Source of the DNA: JBAXTZ01 sp037129925
GTDB lineage: Bacteria; Bacillota; Negativicutes; JBAXTZ01
Assembly: GCA_037129925.1 (NCBI GenBank)
Contig: JBAXTZ010000024.1
Span: 1-53,109 of the forward strand
Reading direction: 5' to 3'
DNA: 53,109 nt
The notes beneath the pieces are model-generated. The model saw only the letters and a list, made by a program, of their open reading frames with translations. It made no database searches and was not told the origin of the DNA. Shown here piece by piece: positions 9,360 through 18,010 of this stretch; within the stretch, counting starts at the first letter, position 1, and each line of letters begins with the position of its first letter. The translations under genes and the position numbers were made by a program.

Positions 9360-9478
9360 TGTTGATAACTTATCAACATTCTGGTAAGATAGAGCCAATA
9401 TGAGCGGCAGGCGCTTTTTATTTTTGCTTTTTTTCAAATTTCAACAACCTTATCCACATTGTTAACATTTTATCAACA
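9360..9478. other. oriC, upstream DnaA-box cluster
   Basis: A perfect DnaA box TTATCCACA lies at 9450-9458, with near boxes TTATCAACA at 9370-9378 and 9470-9478 and an inverted TGTTGATAA at 9360-9368. The first pair forms a 21-bp palindrome. The surrounding 9180-9510 is AT-rich and holds no gene. With the cluster after dnaA it forms a split origin of the Bacillus type. Confidence 0.75.
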
Positions 9479-9510
9479 GCTTAGAGTTAATTATACAACG
9501 GAGGCTGACT

Positions 9511-10893
9511 ATGCAACAAACGAGCGCAAAAGCTCACATGCTTTGGAATGAAATAACCGACGCGCTGCGAGCCGAGGTTTCGGATATTGTTTATAAGATT
9601 TACTTAAAACCGACTTTTGGCGTCGATATCGTCGATAATATTCATCTATTAGTAAGTGTTCCGCACGATCTTGCCAAAGCCCGGTTTGAGCAGCAATATT
9701 CAACAATGGTTAAAGAGTTAGTAAAAAAATTGGCGCCGGATATCGAAAATATTGTTTATACTGCCCGTAATGATGAAGATGAATCATCAGTCAATGAACC
9801 GGCTCTGGCTCCGTTACCCGTTTCTGTCACAAACGTTGCCGTTGAAAAAAAAGAAATAATAAAACAACCAAAAATTCTCCTCAACCCAAATTACACTTTT
9901 GACCGCTATGTTGTTGGAAATTCCAATCGTTTTGCTTTTTCCGCCGCATCAGCAGTCGGTGAAAAGCCGGGATTCGCCTATAATCCGTTATTTCTATATA
10001 GTCCGGTTGGTTTGGGTAAAACTCATTTGATGCACGCCATCGGTCACAAAATTTTGAGCGACCATCCGACTTTAAAAGTGTTGTATATTTCTTCTGAAAC
10101 TTTTGTCAATGAACTGGTGGAGTCGATCCAAAATCGTAAGACTGATGCGTTTCGCAGCAAATACCGCTCGATTGATGTCTTATTGATTGACGATGTCCAG
10201 TTTCTGCAAAACAAGCCCCAGACCCAGGAAGAATTTTTTCATACCTTTAACGCCTTACGGGAGTTGAATAAGCAAATAGTCGTAAGTAGCGACCGACCGC
10301 CAAAGGAAATTTCTTTATTAGAAGAACGAATCCGCTCCCGTTTCGAAAGCGGGTTGGTTGCGGATATTTCCGCGCCGGATTTAGAAACACGAATCGCGAT
10401 ACTCCGCAACAAAGCTCTCTGGGAAAAAGCCGAAGTTCCCCATGATGTCATAGTATATATCGCCGATAATATTTCCAATAACATCCGCGAATTAGAGGGA
10501 GCGCTCACTAGGGTATTGGCAGTTTCTTCGATGTCCGGAATAAAAATAACCCTGGAAGTTGCCGAGTCGGCATTAAAAGACATCATCAAAAAACCCAAGC
10601 AAAAAATGATTACGATGAGTTTTATAAAAACCGCCGTCTGCGACTATTTTAAGGTTAAAATTTCTGATTTGGAATCCAATAAACGCCCGCGCAATATTGC
10701 CTTTCCGCGCCAAATTGCCATGTATCTCTGCCGGGAAATGACTAGTGAATCACTTCCAGCTATTGGCGCTTGTTTTAACCGCGATCACTCCACTGTCATT
10801 CATGCGTGTGATAAAATATCCTCGGAAATCAAACTAGACAGTTCATTACGCGATAATATCAAGCGCATAGCTGATAAAATTGTTGAAGGCTAG
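9511..10893 (+). CDS. dnaA: Chromosomal replication initiator DnaA
   Basis: A 460-aa AAA+ initiator that binds DnaA boxes and opens oriC. Domain I lies at the N terminus (about 1-85), followed by a low-conservation linker (about 86-125). The AAA+ core (about 130-345) carries Walker B DVLLIDDVQFL and an arginine-rich RIRSRFESG sensor region. Domain IV carries the box-binding signature (IACFNRDHSTVIHACDKI, in this copy GACFNRDHSTVIHAC). Walker A reads SPVGLGKTH where most DnaA have GGVGLGKTH, so the first Gly of the P-loop is Ser; this is unusual and worth confirming. The GGAGG site 8 bp before the ATG supports the start. DnaA boxes on both sides suggest autoregulation. Confidence 0.97.
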   Translation: MQQTSAKAHMLWNEITDALRAEVSDIVYKIYLKPTFGVDIVDNIHLLVSVPHDLAKARFEQQYSTMVKELVKKLAPDIENIVYTARNDEDESSVNEPALAPLPVSVTNVAVEKKEIIKQPKILLNPNYTFDRYVVGNSNRFAFSAASAVGEKPGFAYNPLFLYSPVGLGKTHLMHAIGHKILSDHPTLKVLYISSETFVNELVESIQNRKTDAFRSKYRSIDVLLIDDVQFLQNKPQTQEEFFHTFNALRELNKQIVVSSDRPPKEISLLEERIRSRFESGLVADISAPDLETRIAILRNKALWEKAEVPHDVIVYIADNISNNIRELEGALTRVLAVSSMSGIKITLEVAESALKDIIKKPKQKMITMSFIKTAVCDYFKVKISDLESNKRPRNIAFPRQIAMYLCREMTSESLPAIGACFNRDHSTVIHACDKISSEIKLDSSLRDNIKRIADKIVEG

Positions 10894-10931
10894 CAAATTG
10901 TTCAATAGTATGTTTGTAAGCTGTTGAGCAA

Positions 10932-11090
10932 TGTTGATAAGAAAATGGCGTACTGATATGTTGATAACCCCTAATTTAGTAATTAACAGTATCAACAGTT
11001 TACAAACAGCGGCAACTGGTTAACAAATATAGCCGCGCGCCGATTTTCCACACTTTCAACAGCCCCTACTATTATTACGACTAATTTTAA
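10932..11090. other. oriC, dnaA-dnaN intergenic region with unwinding element
   Basis: DnaA-box-like sites occur at 10932-10940 and 10959-10967 (TGTTGATAA), 10989-10997 (GTATCAACA) and 11044-11052 (TTTTCCACA). After a short CAGCCCC GC cluster, the top strand reads CTA-CTA-TTA-TTA-CGA-CTA (11066-11083). Read on the other strand, these triplets match the DnaA-trio pattern described at the Bacillus subtilis unwinding element. The order box, GC cluster, trios is the same as in that system. Confidence 0.7.
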
Positions 11091-11121
11091 ACTACGATAG
11101 TATTATAGAGAGGTGACAACT

Positions 11122-12240
11122 ATGATTTTTCAATGCCTGAAACACGATCTGACTAATGCGCTTACAACTGTTCAAAAGGCAATCTCAACTAAACCAGCTT
11201 CAACGCCAATACTGAGTGGGATTTATTTATCAGCAGACGAAGATAATATTTTAACGATTCAAGCTACTGATTATGAGCTTGCTATCGTAACTAAGATTAA
11301 AGCCAACGTCGAACAAACCGGAAAAACAGTCATATCAGGTAAATTCTTCACCGATATCATCAAAAAAATCAGCGGCACTACAATTAACATCGAGATGGAT
11401 GAAGAAACTAAAAAAGTAAAGATTAGCTCTGAGCACGCGCAGTTTACTTTAGTTACCATGCCCCATGAAGAATTTCCGACTATCAAACCATTGATTGGCA
11501 CAAATTTCATCAAATTAAACAGCAGCACATTTAAAGATATCATCAAAAAAACAACTTTTGCCTGTTCTACTGATGAAAGCCGTCCATTATTCAGTGGATG
11601 CTTGTTTGAAATCCAAGATGGTCAATTTAGTATGGTGGCTACCGATACTCATCGGATGGCAATCAAAACAATGGAGTTTACGAACATTACTGAAAATGTG
11701 AAAATTGTTATTCCATCAAAAATTCTCAATGAAATTGTACGGATAATCGGTAATGACGAAAATAGTGAAATAACTATTCTTTGGCAAAAAAATGAAATAT
11801 CATTTGCATTTGAAGATGTCTATATAAAATCGCGGTTGATCGACGGTCAATTTCCCAATTATCGAAATGTAGTACCGTCAATTCATACCTTAGATGTAAA
11901 AATAAACCGCGCTAATTTGGCAGACGTTATCGAGCGGGTATCTTTACTTTCATCAGGATTGTATAACGTAATGAAAATGTCTTGTAGTGGCGAAAATGTT
12001 ATTTTTTCAACCAGTAACCCGGACATCGGCAGAGCCACTGAAGTTATCAGCGCCGAAATAGTTGGGCCGGAAATGGAAGTAATTTTCAATTCGCGCTATA
12101 TATTGGACATCGTAAAACATCTGGAAAGCGATGATATTTTAATAAAATTAAACGGACCCAATGCCGCGGCATTGATTGAAAGCCCGTTAGATAAAGGCTA
12201 TAAATATATTATTACGCCCGTGCGCACCAATAATATGTAG
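11122..12240 (+). CDS. dnaN: DNA polymerase III beta sliding clamp
   Basis: A 372-aa clamp with three similar domains, which dimerises into the ring that tethers DNA polymerase III. Family landmarks are AISTKPASTPILSGIYL near the N terminus, DTHRMAIK in the middle, and a C-terminal YIITPVRTNN ending in place of the usual hydrophobic-cleft tail YLIMPVR. The start is the ATG at 11122, after an AGAGG site, rather than a GTG three codons upstream. It follows the oriC unwinding region and precedes yaaA, as in most Firmicutes. Confidence 0.97.
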   Translation: MIFQCLKHDLTNALTTVQKAISTKPASTPILSGIYLSADEDNILTIQATDYELAIVTKIKANVEQTGKTVISGKFFTDIIKKISGTTINIEMDEETKKVKISSEHAQFTLVTMPHEEFPTIKPLIGTNFIKLNSSTFKDIIKKTTFACSTDESRPLFSGCLFEIQDGQFSMVATDTHRMAIKTMEFTNITENVKIVIPSKILNEIVRIIGNDENSEITILWQKNEISFAFEDVYIKSRLIDGQFPNYRNVVPSIHTLDVKINRANLADVIERVSLLSSGLYNVMKMSCSGENVIFSTSNPDIGRATEVISAEIVGPEMEVIFNSRYILDIVKHLESDDILIKLNGPNAAALIESPLDKGYKYIITPVRTNNM

Positions 12241-12294
12241 ACAAAAATTATGGGAGTACATATGTGTGCGCCCTAATTCAAATAAGGAGACGAA

Positions 12295-12510
12295 ATGGAT
12301 TTTGAATTACGCAGTGAGTTTATTCAGTTGGATAAACTTTTAAAGTTGAGCGGGGTTGCTGATAGCGGTGGTATGGCGCATGCTTTGGTAAAAGACGGAA
12401 ATGTTATGTTAAATGGCGATATTATCACCGAAAAGCGCCGCAAAATTCACATCGGTGATGTGGTTAGTTTTACAATCTCTGATCTTGGAGATAATATTAC
12501 TGTGAGATAA
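12295..12510 (+). CDS. yaaA: S4-domain RNA-binding protein YaaA
   Basis: A 71-aa single S4 domain (FIQLDKLLKLSGVADSGGMAHALVKDG, then GDIITEKRRKIHIGDVV). It belongs to the family encoded between dnaN and recF in Firmicutes, linked to ribosome assembly in Bacillus. An AAGGAG site precedes the ATG, and recF starts 2 bp after the stop, so the two are co-translated. Confidence 0.9.
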   Translation: MDFELRSEFIQLDKLLKLSGVADSGGMAHALVKDGNVMLNGDIITEKRRKIHIGDVVSFTISDLGDNITVR

Positions 12511-12512
12511 AT

Positions 12513-13607
12513 ATGAATATCAGCCAAGTTAAGCTTTATAATTTTCGTAATTATAAATTCCAAACCATGGAGTGCTCGGAAAGTGTTAATGTTATTTATG
12601 GCGCTAACGCTCAAGGAAAAACTAATATCCTTGAGGCAATTTATATTGCATCGAATGGTTTTTCGCATCGAACAGCCGATATTCGCGAATGTTTGCGCTG
12701 GAATAATAATAGCGCGGCGGTAGCGGTAGAATTCTATCGGCGCAATATTAATTTTTCCATTCGCTATCAATTGTCGCGGCTAAATAGCAAGCGCTTTACC
12801 GTAAATGAACGACCAGTCCGGCCGTCAGAATTATCTGAAACGCTAAATGTGGTATTGTTTTGTCCGGAAGATTTATGGATGATCAAGGGCGCGCCGAAAC
12901 TGCGTCGCTCGTTTCTCGATCAGGAATTATCCCAAGCCAGCCGGGTCTATGCCAAAACATTATTTAAATTCAACCGGGTCTTACAGCAACGCAATAGTTT
13001 ATTAAAAAATATCAATAACCGTACTTGTCCGGTGGAATTATTAACTGAGTGGGATGAACAGTTTGCGCCGCTGGCTTTACAAATCGTCGAAAAACGGCTG
13101 GAAGCGCTAAAACGGATTTCGATGTTAGCCAATCTTGCCCAGCGAAAATTGTCATCAGAAAAAGAAAATTTGCAGATTGTGTATAATATTTATGGCATGA
13201 CGGAAAAAATCATTCCAAGCAGCGATTGGTATTTAAGTTTATTAAAAAGCAATGTGGCAACCGACATCGCTCGTATGAGTACTTCGATAGGTCCGCAACG
13301 CGATGATTTCGACGTATTGATAAACGACTACGACTGCAAGCATTACGGTTCACAAGGGCAGCAACGCAGCAGTATTTTGGCATTGAAACTAGCTGAGGTC
13401 GAGTATATTAAGTCCGAAACCGGGGATTATCCGGTAATGCTGCTCGATGACGTTATGAGTGAATTGGATTGTAACCGGCAACAGCAACTGTTAAATAACC
13501 TTGCCGGTAAGGTCCAGACTTTTATTACAACCACGGATAGCGACTGTTTTATTGGTCAGGATAAAATCCGAATGCAGAGAATTTGTAATGGTGAAGTTTG
13601 TGAATAA
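12513..13607 (+). CDS. recF: DNA replication and repair protein RecF
   Basis: A 364-aa SMC-like ATPase that loads RecA at single-strand gaps with RecO and RecR. Walker A is YGANAQGKTN (about residues 29-38), the signature is GSQGQQRSSILALKLAE, and Walker B is PVMLLDDVMSELD followed by a D-loop. Length is normal. It overlaps the next gene by 20 bp and is tightly coupled to yaaA upstream. Confidence 0.96.
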   Translation: MNISQVKLYNFRNYKFQTMECSESVNVIYGANAQGKTNILEAIYIASNGFSHRTADIRECLRWNNNSAAVAVEFYRRNINFSIRYQLSRLNSKRFTVNERPVRPSELSETLNVVLFCPEDLWMIKGAPKLRRSFLDQELSQASRVYAKTLFKFNRVLQQRNSLLKNINNRTCPVELLTEWDEQFAPLALQIVEKRLEALKRISMLANLAQRKLSSEKENLQIVYNIYGMTEKIIPSSDWYLSLLKSNVATDIARMSTSIGPQRDDFDVLINDYDCKHYGSQGQQRSSILALKLAEVEYIKSETGDYPVMLLDDVMSELDCNRQQQLLNNLAGKVQTFITTTDSDCFIGQDKIRMQRICNGEVCE

Positions 13608-14445
13608 TCCTAAAGCGGTTAAGAAAATTAATAACATTGATAGCGAGATAATGAAAATCATTAACCGGCTGGGATTGAAGGAACGCTATTTATTGTTTAT
13701 AATTCAGTATTATTGGCCGGAGATTGTCGGCAGTTATCTGGCTAAACATACTTTGCCGCAGCGTTTTTTTAATCATGAACTTACGATATATACCGACAGC
13801 GCCGGAATTAGCAGTGAAATTCATTTTTTTCAAGCCGAAATAAGAAAAAAACTTAAAGAATTGTTTGCTGTTGACAATATTAGCAGAATATATGCCCGGA
13901 TTGGTACCAGAAAACAGTTAGTCGAGCCGACTGAACTGGAATTAGCCGATCAATCCGAGCAATTTAAGTACGATGAGCGCACGCTGTTGCAGGATGATGA
14001 TATAATATTCATTAGCCAATTCTGTAAACCATTTGAAAATACCGCGATTTATGACCATGCCCGGAAAATCGCCCACAGCTATGCCAAACTCAACCGCCAA
14101 AAAATCAGCGAAGGTTGGAACCATTGTGAACAATGCGGGGCGTTGGTTAAGAATGAGACGGTGTGCGCGGTGTGCGCGTTGAATAGCCAACTGGCACTGC
14201 GGGCAAAACTGCGCGAGTTGCTTCATCTCAGCCCTTGGGCTAATTTTCAGGAGATTCGCGATAAATTAATTATCACCAGGAAATTTTTCGACCAGGAAAA
14301 ACAAATACTTATTGCCGATTTATTTGATAATAAATTCCGTGATAATGATGCTGATGCCAAATTGGTAATGCTATTGAATACTATCCGACCCGAAGAAGTT
14401 ACCGCGGAGCTGTTAAAGTTAGTGGCTTACAAAAAAGTGAGGTAA
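13588..14445 (+). CDS. DUF721/DciA-like protein with C-terminal zinc ribbon
   Basis: A 285-aa protein. Residues about 15-100 form a DUF721 (DciA-like) domain: YWPEIVGSYLAKHTLPQRFF, LTIYTDSAGISSEIHFFQAEIRKKL. DciA proteins assist replicative-helicase loading in many bacteria, and the position between recF and gyrB fits a replication role. The second half adds a four-cysteine knuckle (CEQCGALVKNETVCAVC) and a helical tail, making it longer than a plain DUF721 protein (about 100-170 aa). The start is set at the ATG at 13588, overlapping recF by 20 bp; the longer frame reaches back into recF and is not credible. The helicase-loading role is inferred from family and context. Confidence 0.8.
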   Translation: MVKFVNNPKAVKKINNIDSEIMKIINRLGLKERYLLFIIQYYWPEIVGSYLAKHTLPQRFFNHELTIYTDSAGISSEIHFFQAEIRKKLKELFAVDNISRIYARIGTRKQLVEPTELELADQSEQFKYDERTLLQDDDIIFISQFCKPFENTAIYDHARKIAHSYAKLNRQKISEGWNHCEQCGALVKNETVCAVCALNSQLALRAKLRELLHLSPWANFQEIRDKLIITRKFFDQEKQILIADLFDNKFRDNDADAKLVMLLNTIRPEEVTAELLKLVAYKKVR

Positions 14446-14450
14446 AGTAG

Positions 14451-16379
14451 ATGACAGAAGAGCAAATACTGGCAGAAGAAACTAAAGTCGATGGTAATTA
14501 CGATGCCGGCCAGATTGAAATCCTTGAAGGGCTAGAAGCCGTTCGCCGTCGTCCGGGAATGTATATCGGCAGTACATCAGCGCGAGGATTGCATCATTTG
14601 GTGTATGAGGTTGTCGATAATAGTATTGACGAGGCTTTGGCCGGTTATTGTAATAAAATCGAAATCACGATTACCGTCAATAATGAAATAATCGTCAAAG
14701 ATAATGGCCGGGGCATCCCGATTGATATGCATGAATCCGGAATAACTGCGCTCGAAGCGGTTATGACCGTGCTACATGCCGGCGGAAAATTTGGCGGTGG
14801 CGGTTATAAAGTTTCCGGCGGACTGCATGGCGTGGGCGCATCCGTTGTAAATGCGCTGTCCGAATGGTGCGAAGTTGAAGTTCGCCGCGATGGCAAAATT
14901 TACGCGATCAAGTTCGAACGCGGAATTACTGTCGAACCAATTCACGTCATTGGAAAATGTAAAGATACCGGCACATTGACCCGCTTCAAGCCGGATTCGA
15001 CGATATTTGAAGAATTGGTGTTTGATTTTGATTTACTAAAAGCCCGCTTGCGGGAAATGGCATTTCTCAATCGCGGCGTGCAGATTCTATTTATCGATGA
15101 GCGGAGCGGCGACAAGCGGGATTTTAATTACGCCGGTGGAATTATTGAATTTGTCGCTTACCTAAATCGAAATAAGTTGGCGCTGTTTGATAAGCCGATT
15201 TATATCAGTGGTATCAAAGATGAAACAGTTGTCGAGTGCAGTATTCAATATAATGATTCGTATAACGAAAATTCGCTGTCGTTTGTCAATAATATCAATA
15301 CCCAGGAAGGCGGCACCCATCTAACCGGATTCAAAGGGGCGCTCACCCGCTGTATGAATGACTACGCCCGTAAACGCAACCTGCTCAAAGAAAATGATGA
15401 GAACTTTAGCGGTGAAGATACCCGTGAGGGGATGACAATGGTGCTGTCGGTAAAAGTGCGCGAACCGCAATTTGAAGGACAGACCAAAACTAAACTTGGC
15501 AATAGCGAAGTAAAAGGTATCGTCGAAGCCATTGTCGGTGACGGAATAAATACTTTTCTGGAAGAAAATCCCACTCAAGCGAAAAAGATTTTTGAAAAAA
15601 TTGTCATGGCGGCCCGCGCCCGTGATGCCGCTCGCAAAGCCCGGGAGCTTACCCGCCGGAAAAATCCGCTGGAAATTAGTTCGCTGCCGGGAAAACTAGC
15701 CGACTGTTCTTCAAAAGATGCCACTTTGACTGAAATTTATCTGGTCGAGGGTGATTCAGCAGGTGGTTCAGCCAAGCAAGGCCGGGATCGCCGCTATCAG
15801 GCAATTTTGCCATTGCGTGGTAAGATATTAAATGTCGAAAAAGCCCGCATCGACAAAATTCTCCATAATGAAGAAATTCGCACGATGATAACAGCGTTTG
15901 GTTGCGGTATCGGCGAGGATTTTGATGTGCTAAAAGCCCGCTACGGCAAGATAATAATTATGACCGATGCCGATGTCGATGGTTCGCACATCCGGACACT
16001 GTTACTGACTTTTTTCTATCGCTATATGTATTCATTGGTTGAAGCTGGAAAAGTCTATATTGCCCAGCCACCGCTATTTTTGGTCAAAAAAGGCAAACAG
16101 CAGTGGTATACCTATAACGATCATGAGCAAGAAAAACTAATGAAAGAAATCGGTAAGGATGGCATCGCTGTTCAGCGTTATAAAGGTTTGGGTGAAATGA
16201 ATCCGGAACAGTTATGGGAAACGACGATGAACGCCGAAAACCGGACACTGCTAAAAGTCAGTATTGAATCAGCCGCCGACGCGAACGAGATATTTACCAC
16301 ACTGATGGGCGACCAAGTCGAACCGCGCCGGCGCTTTATCGAAAAGCACGCCCGCGAAGTCCGGAATCTAGACGTGTAG
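14451..16379 (+). CDS. gyrB: DNA gyrase subunit B
   Basis: A 642-aa ATPase subunit of gyrase, which introduces negative supercoils with GyrA. The GHKL ATPase motifs are VDNSIDEALAG and DNGRGIPIDMH, followed by GGKFGGGGYKVSGGLHGVG. The TOPRIM domain has EGDSAGGSAKQGRDR and DADVDGSHIRTL, with QRYKGLGEMNPEQLWETTM near the C terminus. Length and the RRRFIEKHA ending are typical. It starts 5 bp after the DUF721 stop. gyrA, often next in Firmicutes, is absent here. Confidence 0.98.
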   Translation: MTEEQILAEETKVDGNYDAGQIEILEGLEAVRRRPGMYIGSTSARGLHHLVYEVVDNSIDEALAGYCNKIEITITVNNEIIVKDNGRGIPIDMHESGITALEAVMTVLHAGGKFGGGGYKVSGGLHGVGASVVNALSEWCEVEVRRDGKIYAIKFERGITVEPIHVIGKCKDTGTLTRFKPDSTIFEELVFDFDLLKARLREMAFLNRGVQILFIDERSGDKRDFNYAGGIIEFVAYLNRNKLALFDKPIYISGIKDETVVECSIQYNDSYNENSLSFVNNINTQEGGTHLTGFKGALTRCMNDYARKRNLLKENDENFSGEDTREGMTMVLSVKVREPQFEGQTKTKLGNSEVKGIVEAIVGDGINTFLEENPTQAKKIFEKIVMAARARDAARKARELTRRKNPLEISSLPGKLADCSSKDATLTEIYLVEGDSAGGSAKQGRDRRYQAILPLRGKILNVEKARIDKILHNEEIRTMITAFGCGIGEDFDVLKARYGKIIIMTDADVDGSHIRTLLLTFFYRYMYSLVEAGKVYIAQPPLFLVKKGKQQWYTYNDHEQEKLMKEIGKDGIAVQRYKGLGEMNPEQLWETTMNAENRTLLKVSIESAADANEIFTTLMGDQVEPRRRFIEKHAREVRNLDV

Positions 16380-16398
16380 TTTGTTTGGGAATGGTGAA

Positions 16399-17952
16399 AT
16401 GTTAATGGTGAATGGTGAAATTGCGGGTAGGGGCAACCCCTTGTGGTTGCCCTCTAAAATATCCCGATGTGGCAGAGTGGTTACAATTGCATTAATGGTT
16501 GCTGTTGTAACCATTTTTCAATTTGTTTTTTGTTCACTGATTTATGCAGTCGATTATGCGCCGATTGTTTACTATCCGGTTTCGCTTAACAATTTTGTCG
16601 CGGTTCCGGAGTTTGCTGATGTTACCTGGAGCATGAAGCAACCGGATTATTGGATTGCTAAAATAGTGCAGCCGCGGGCGCTGATGTTTGATGATGCCCA
16701 GATACAAACGCTAAATGCCAAGCTCCGCGCCGATAAGGATTCGTATTTGGCAGATTTTGAAAAATATCCGGCGCAACTCGGCAGCGCTAAAGTAGCCGAT
16801 TTGGTCAAACGGATGAGTATTCCCTCCGAGCTTAAATATGTAAATGGCAAAAGGGTGAGTTATGATTATTACAAAGCGTTAGATTACAACCGCAATCTGG
16901 ACGCTATCGCCAATCCAGTTGTGGTAAAATACGGTTTTACCGTCCGCCAGACTGATATGCGGTCGCTGCCAACGGCCGACCGGATTTATAATAACGCGGT
17001 TAATGACAGTTTGGATCGGTTTCAAGAAACTCGCTTGGATCCGGTGGAGCCGCTGCTAATTCTTCATAGCAGTCGCGATGGAAAATGGTTGTTTGTGCAG
17101 TCGGTGTGCTATGCCGCCTGGGTAAACGTCAATGATGTCGCAATAGTTGACAGCCGTAGCGCCTGGGATAATTACCGCAAAAGTAAATTTTTGTCGATAA
17201 AGGTGCCGAATTTCTGCATGAAAAATACCCAGACCAACGAAGTACTGGTCTGGGAAATGGGTGCAAAGATTCCACTGGCTAGTTCAGAGTCCAGAGTTCA
17301 GAGTTTAGAGTTTTCTGACGGGAACTCAGGACTAAGGACTAATAACTCTGAACTCACTCACAGCAACTCAGGACTGATAACTCAGGACTCTGAACTATAC
17401 ATAGTCCAGTTGCCGGCGCGCGACAGTATCGGTAAATTGATTTTTCAATATGTCAAGTTGCCCAAGCAAACCGAGGGGATTCGTGAGGGCTTTTTGCCAT
17501 GTAGTTATCAAAATATCATCTATCAGGCGTTTAAGATGTACGGGATGAAGTTTGGTTGGGGCGGGTTATATGATAGTGTCGATTGCTCGTCGTTCGCCCA
17601 AAACGTCTATCGAAGTTTTGGAATCTACATTCCCCGCAACAGCGGTCAACAAGCAAAAATGCCGGTTACAACCAAAGAATTCTACGGCATCGGCGGCCAG
17701 CGCTACGAAGAATTAACCGAAGTAAGCCCCGGTTCCATATTGTATATGCCCGGACATATCATGATTTATCTGGGCGTAGATAAAAATAAAAACTATATTA
17801 TTCATTCGTTTTCGTCATTTGGGGTGCTGGACAAAAAACGTGGTATCGAAGAAAATCCGGTGTACGCGGTGGCTGTGACGAGTATGAGCATCTACCGGAT
17901 GAGCGGACGCACCTTTCAAGACGCGGTAAATGTCGGGAAGACGATTCAGTGA
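16399..17952 (+). CDS. Secreted SH3-NlpC/P60 cell-wall peptidase
   Basis: About 517 aa. Likely cuts the gamma-D-Glu-diamino-acid bond in peptidoglycan. The order is signal peptide (hydrophobic VVTIALMVAVVTIFQFVFC), an N-terminal helper region, bacterial SH3-like segments (about 220-360), then NlpC/P60. The P60 core has the catalytic Cys in VDCSSFAQNVYR, a His in GHIMIYLG and a second His in YIIHSF. The start is uncertain: a TTG at 16381, this ATG at 16399 and an ATG at 16495 are all in frame, and none has a convincing ribosome site. A dispersed repeat at 16427-16452 lies in the N-terminal coding part if either early start is used. A second repeat is inserted in frame at 17281-17396 between the SH3 and P60 parts. 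Confidence 0.85.
   Translation: MLMVNGEIAGRGNPLWLPSKISRCGRVVTIALMVAVVTIFQFVFCSLIYAVDYAPIVYYPVSLNNFVAVPEFADVTWSMKQPDYWIAKIVQPRALMFDDAQIQTLNAKLRADKDSYLADFEKYPAQLGSAKVADLVKRMSIPSELKYVNGKRVSYDYYKALDYNRNLDAIANPVVVKYGFTVRQTDMRSLPTADRIYNNAVNDSLDRFQETRLDPVEPLLILHSSRDGKWLFVQSVCYAAWVNVNDVAIVDSRSAWDNYRKSKFLSIKVPNFCMKNTQTNEVLVWEMGAKIPLASSESRVQSLEFSDGNSGLRTNNSELTHSNSGLITQDSELYIVQLPARDSIGKLIFQYVKLPKQTEGIREGFLPCSYQNIIYQAFKMYGMKFGWGGLYDSVDCSSFAQNVYRSFGIYIPRNSGQQAKMPVTTKEFYGIGGQRYEELTEVSPGSILYMPGHIMIYLGVDKNKNYIIHSFSSFGVLDKKRGIEENPVYAVAVTSMSIYRMSGRTFQDAVNVGKTIQ
16427..16452. repeat. Dispersed single-hairpin repeat at the peptidase 5' end
   Basis: GTAGGGGCAACCCC, then TTGTGGTTGCCC; same family as 6888-6913. 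It is preceded by a TGGTGAATGGTGAAA-type run that also resembles the edge of the element at 31281-31425. Confidence 0.7.
17281..17396. repeat. Palindrome-ended insertion inside the NlpC/P60 gene
   Basis: A 116-bp block with 12-bp perfect terminal inverted repeats (AGTTCAGAGTCC at 17281-17292, GGACTCTGAACT at 17385-17396). Inside are repeated CTCAGGACT and AGTTCAGAG words. It is translated in frame as a Ser/Asn/Leu/Glu-rich linker (SSESRVQSLEF, later NNSELTHS) without breaking the gene. Confidence 0.7.
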
Positions 17953-18010
17953 TTTAGGGTATAGGGCATAGGATTTCGTCCCCTCCAACTACACAAAAAA
18001 GGAGTTTGAA

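Noticed and set aside
13501..13587. N-terminal extension of the DUF721 protein
   Set aside because: It lies wholly within recF, out of frame, and precedes the domain; the ATG at 13588 is a better start.
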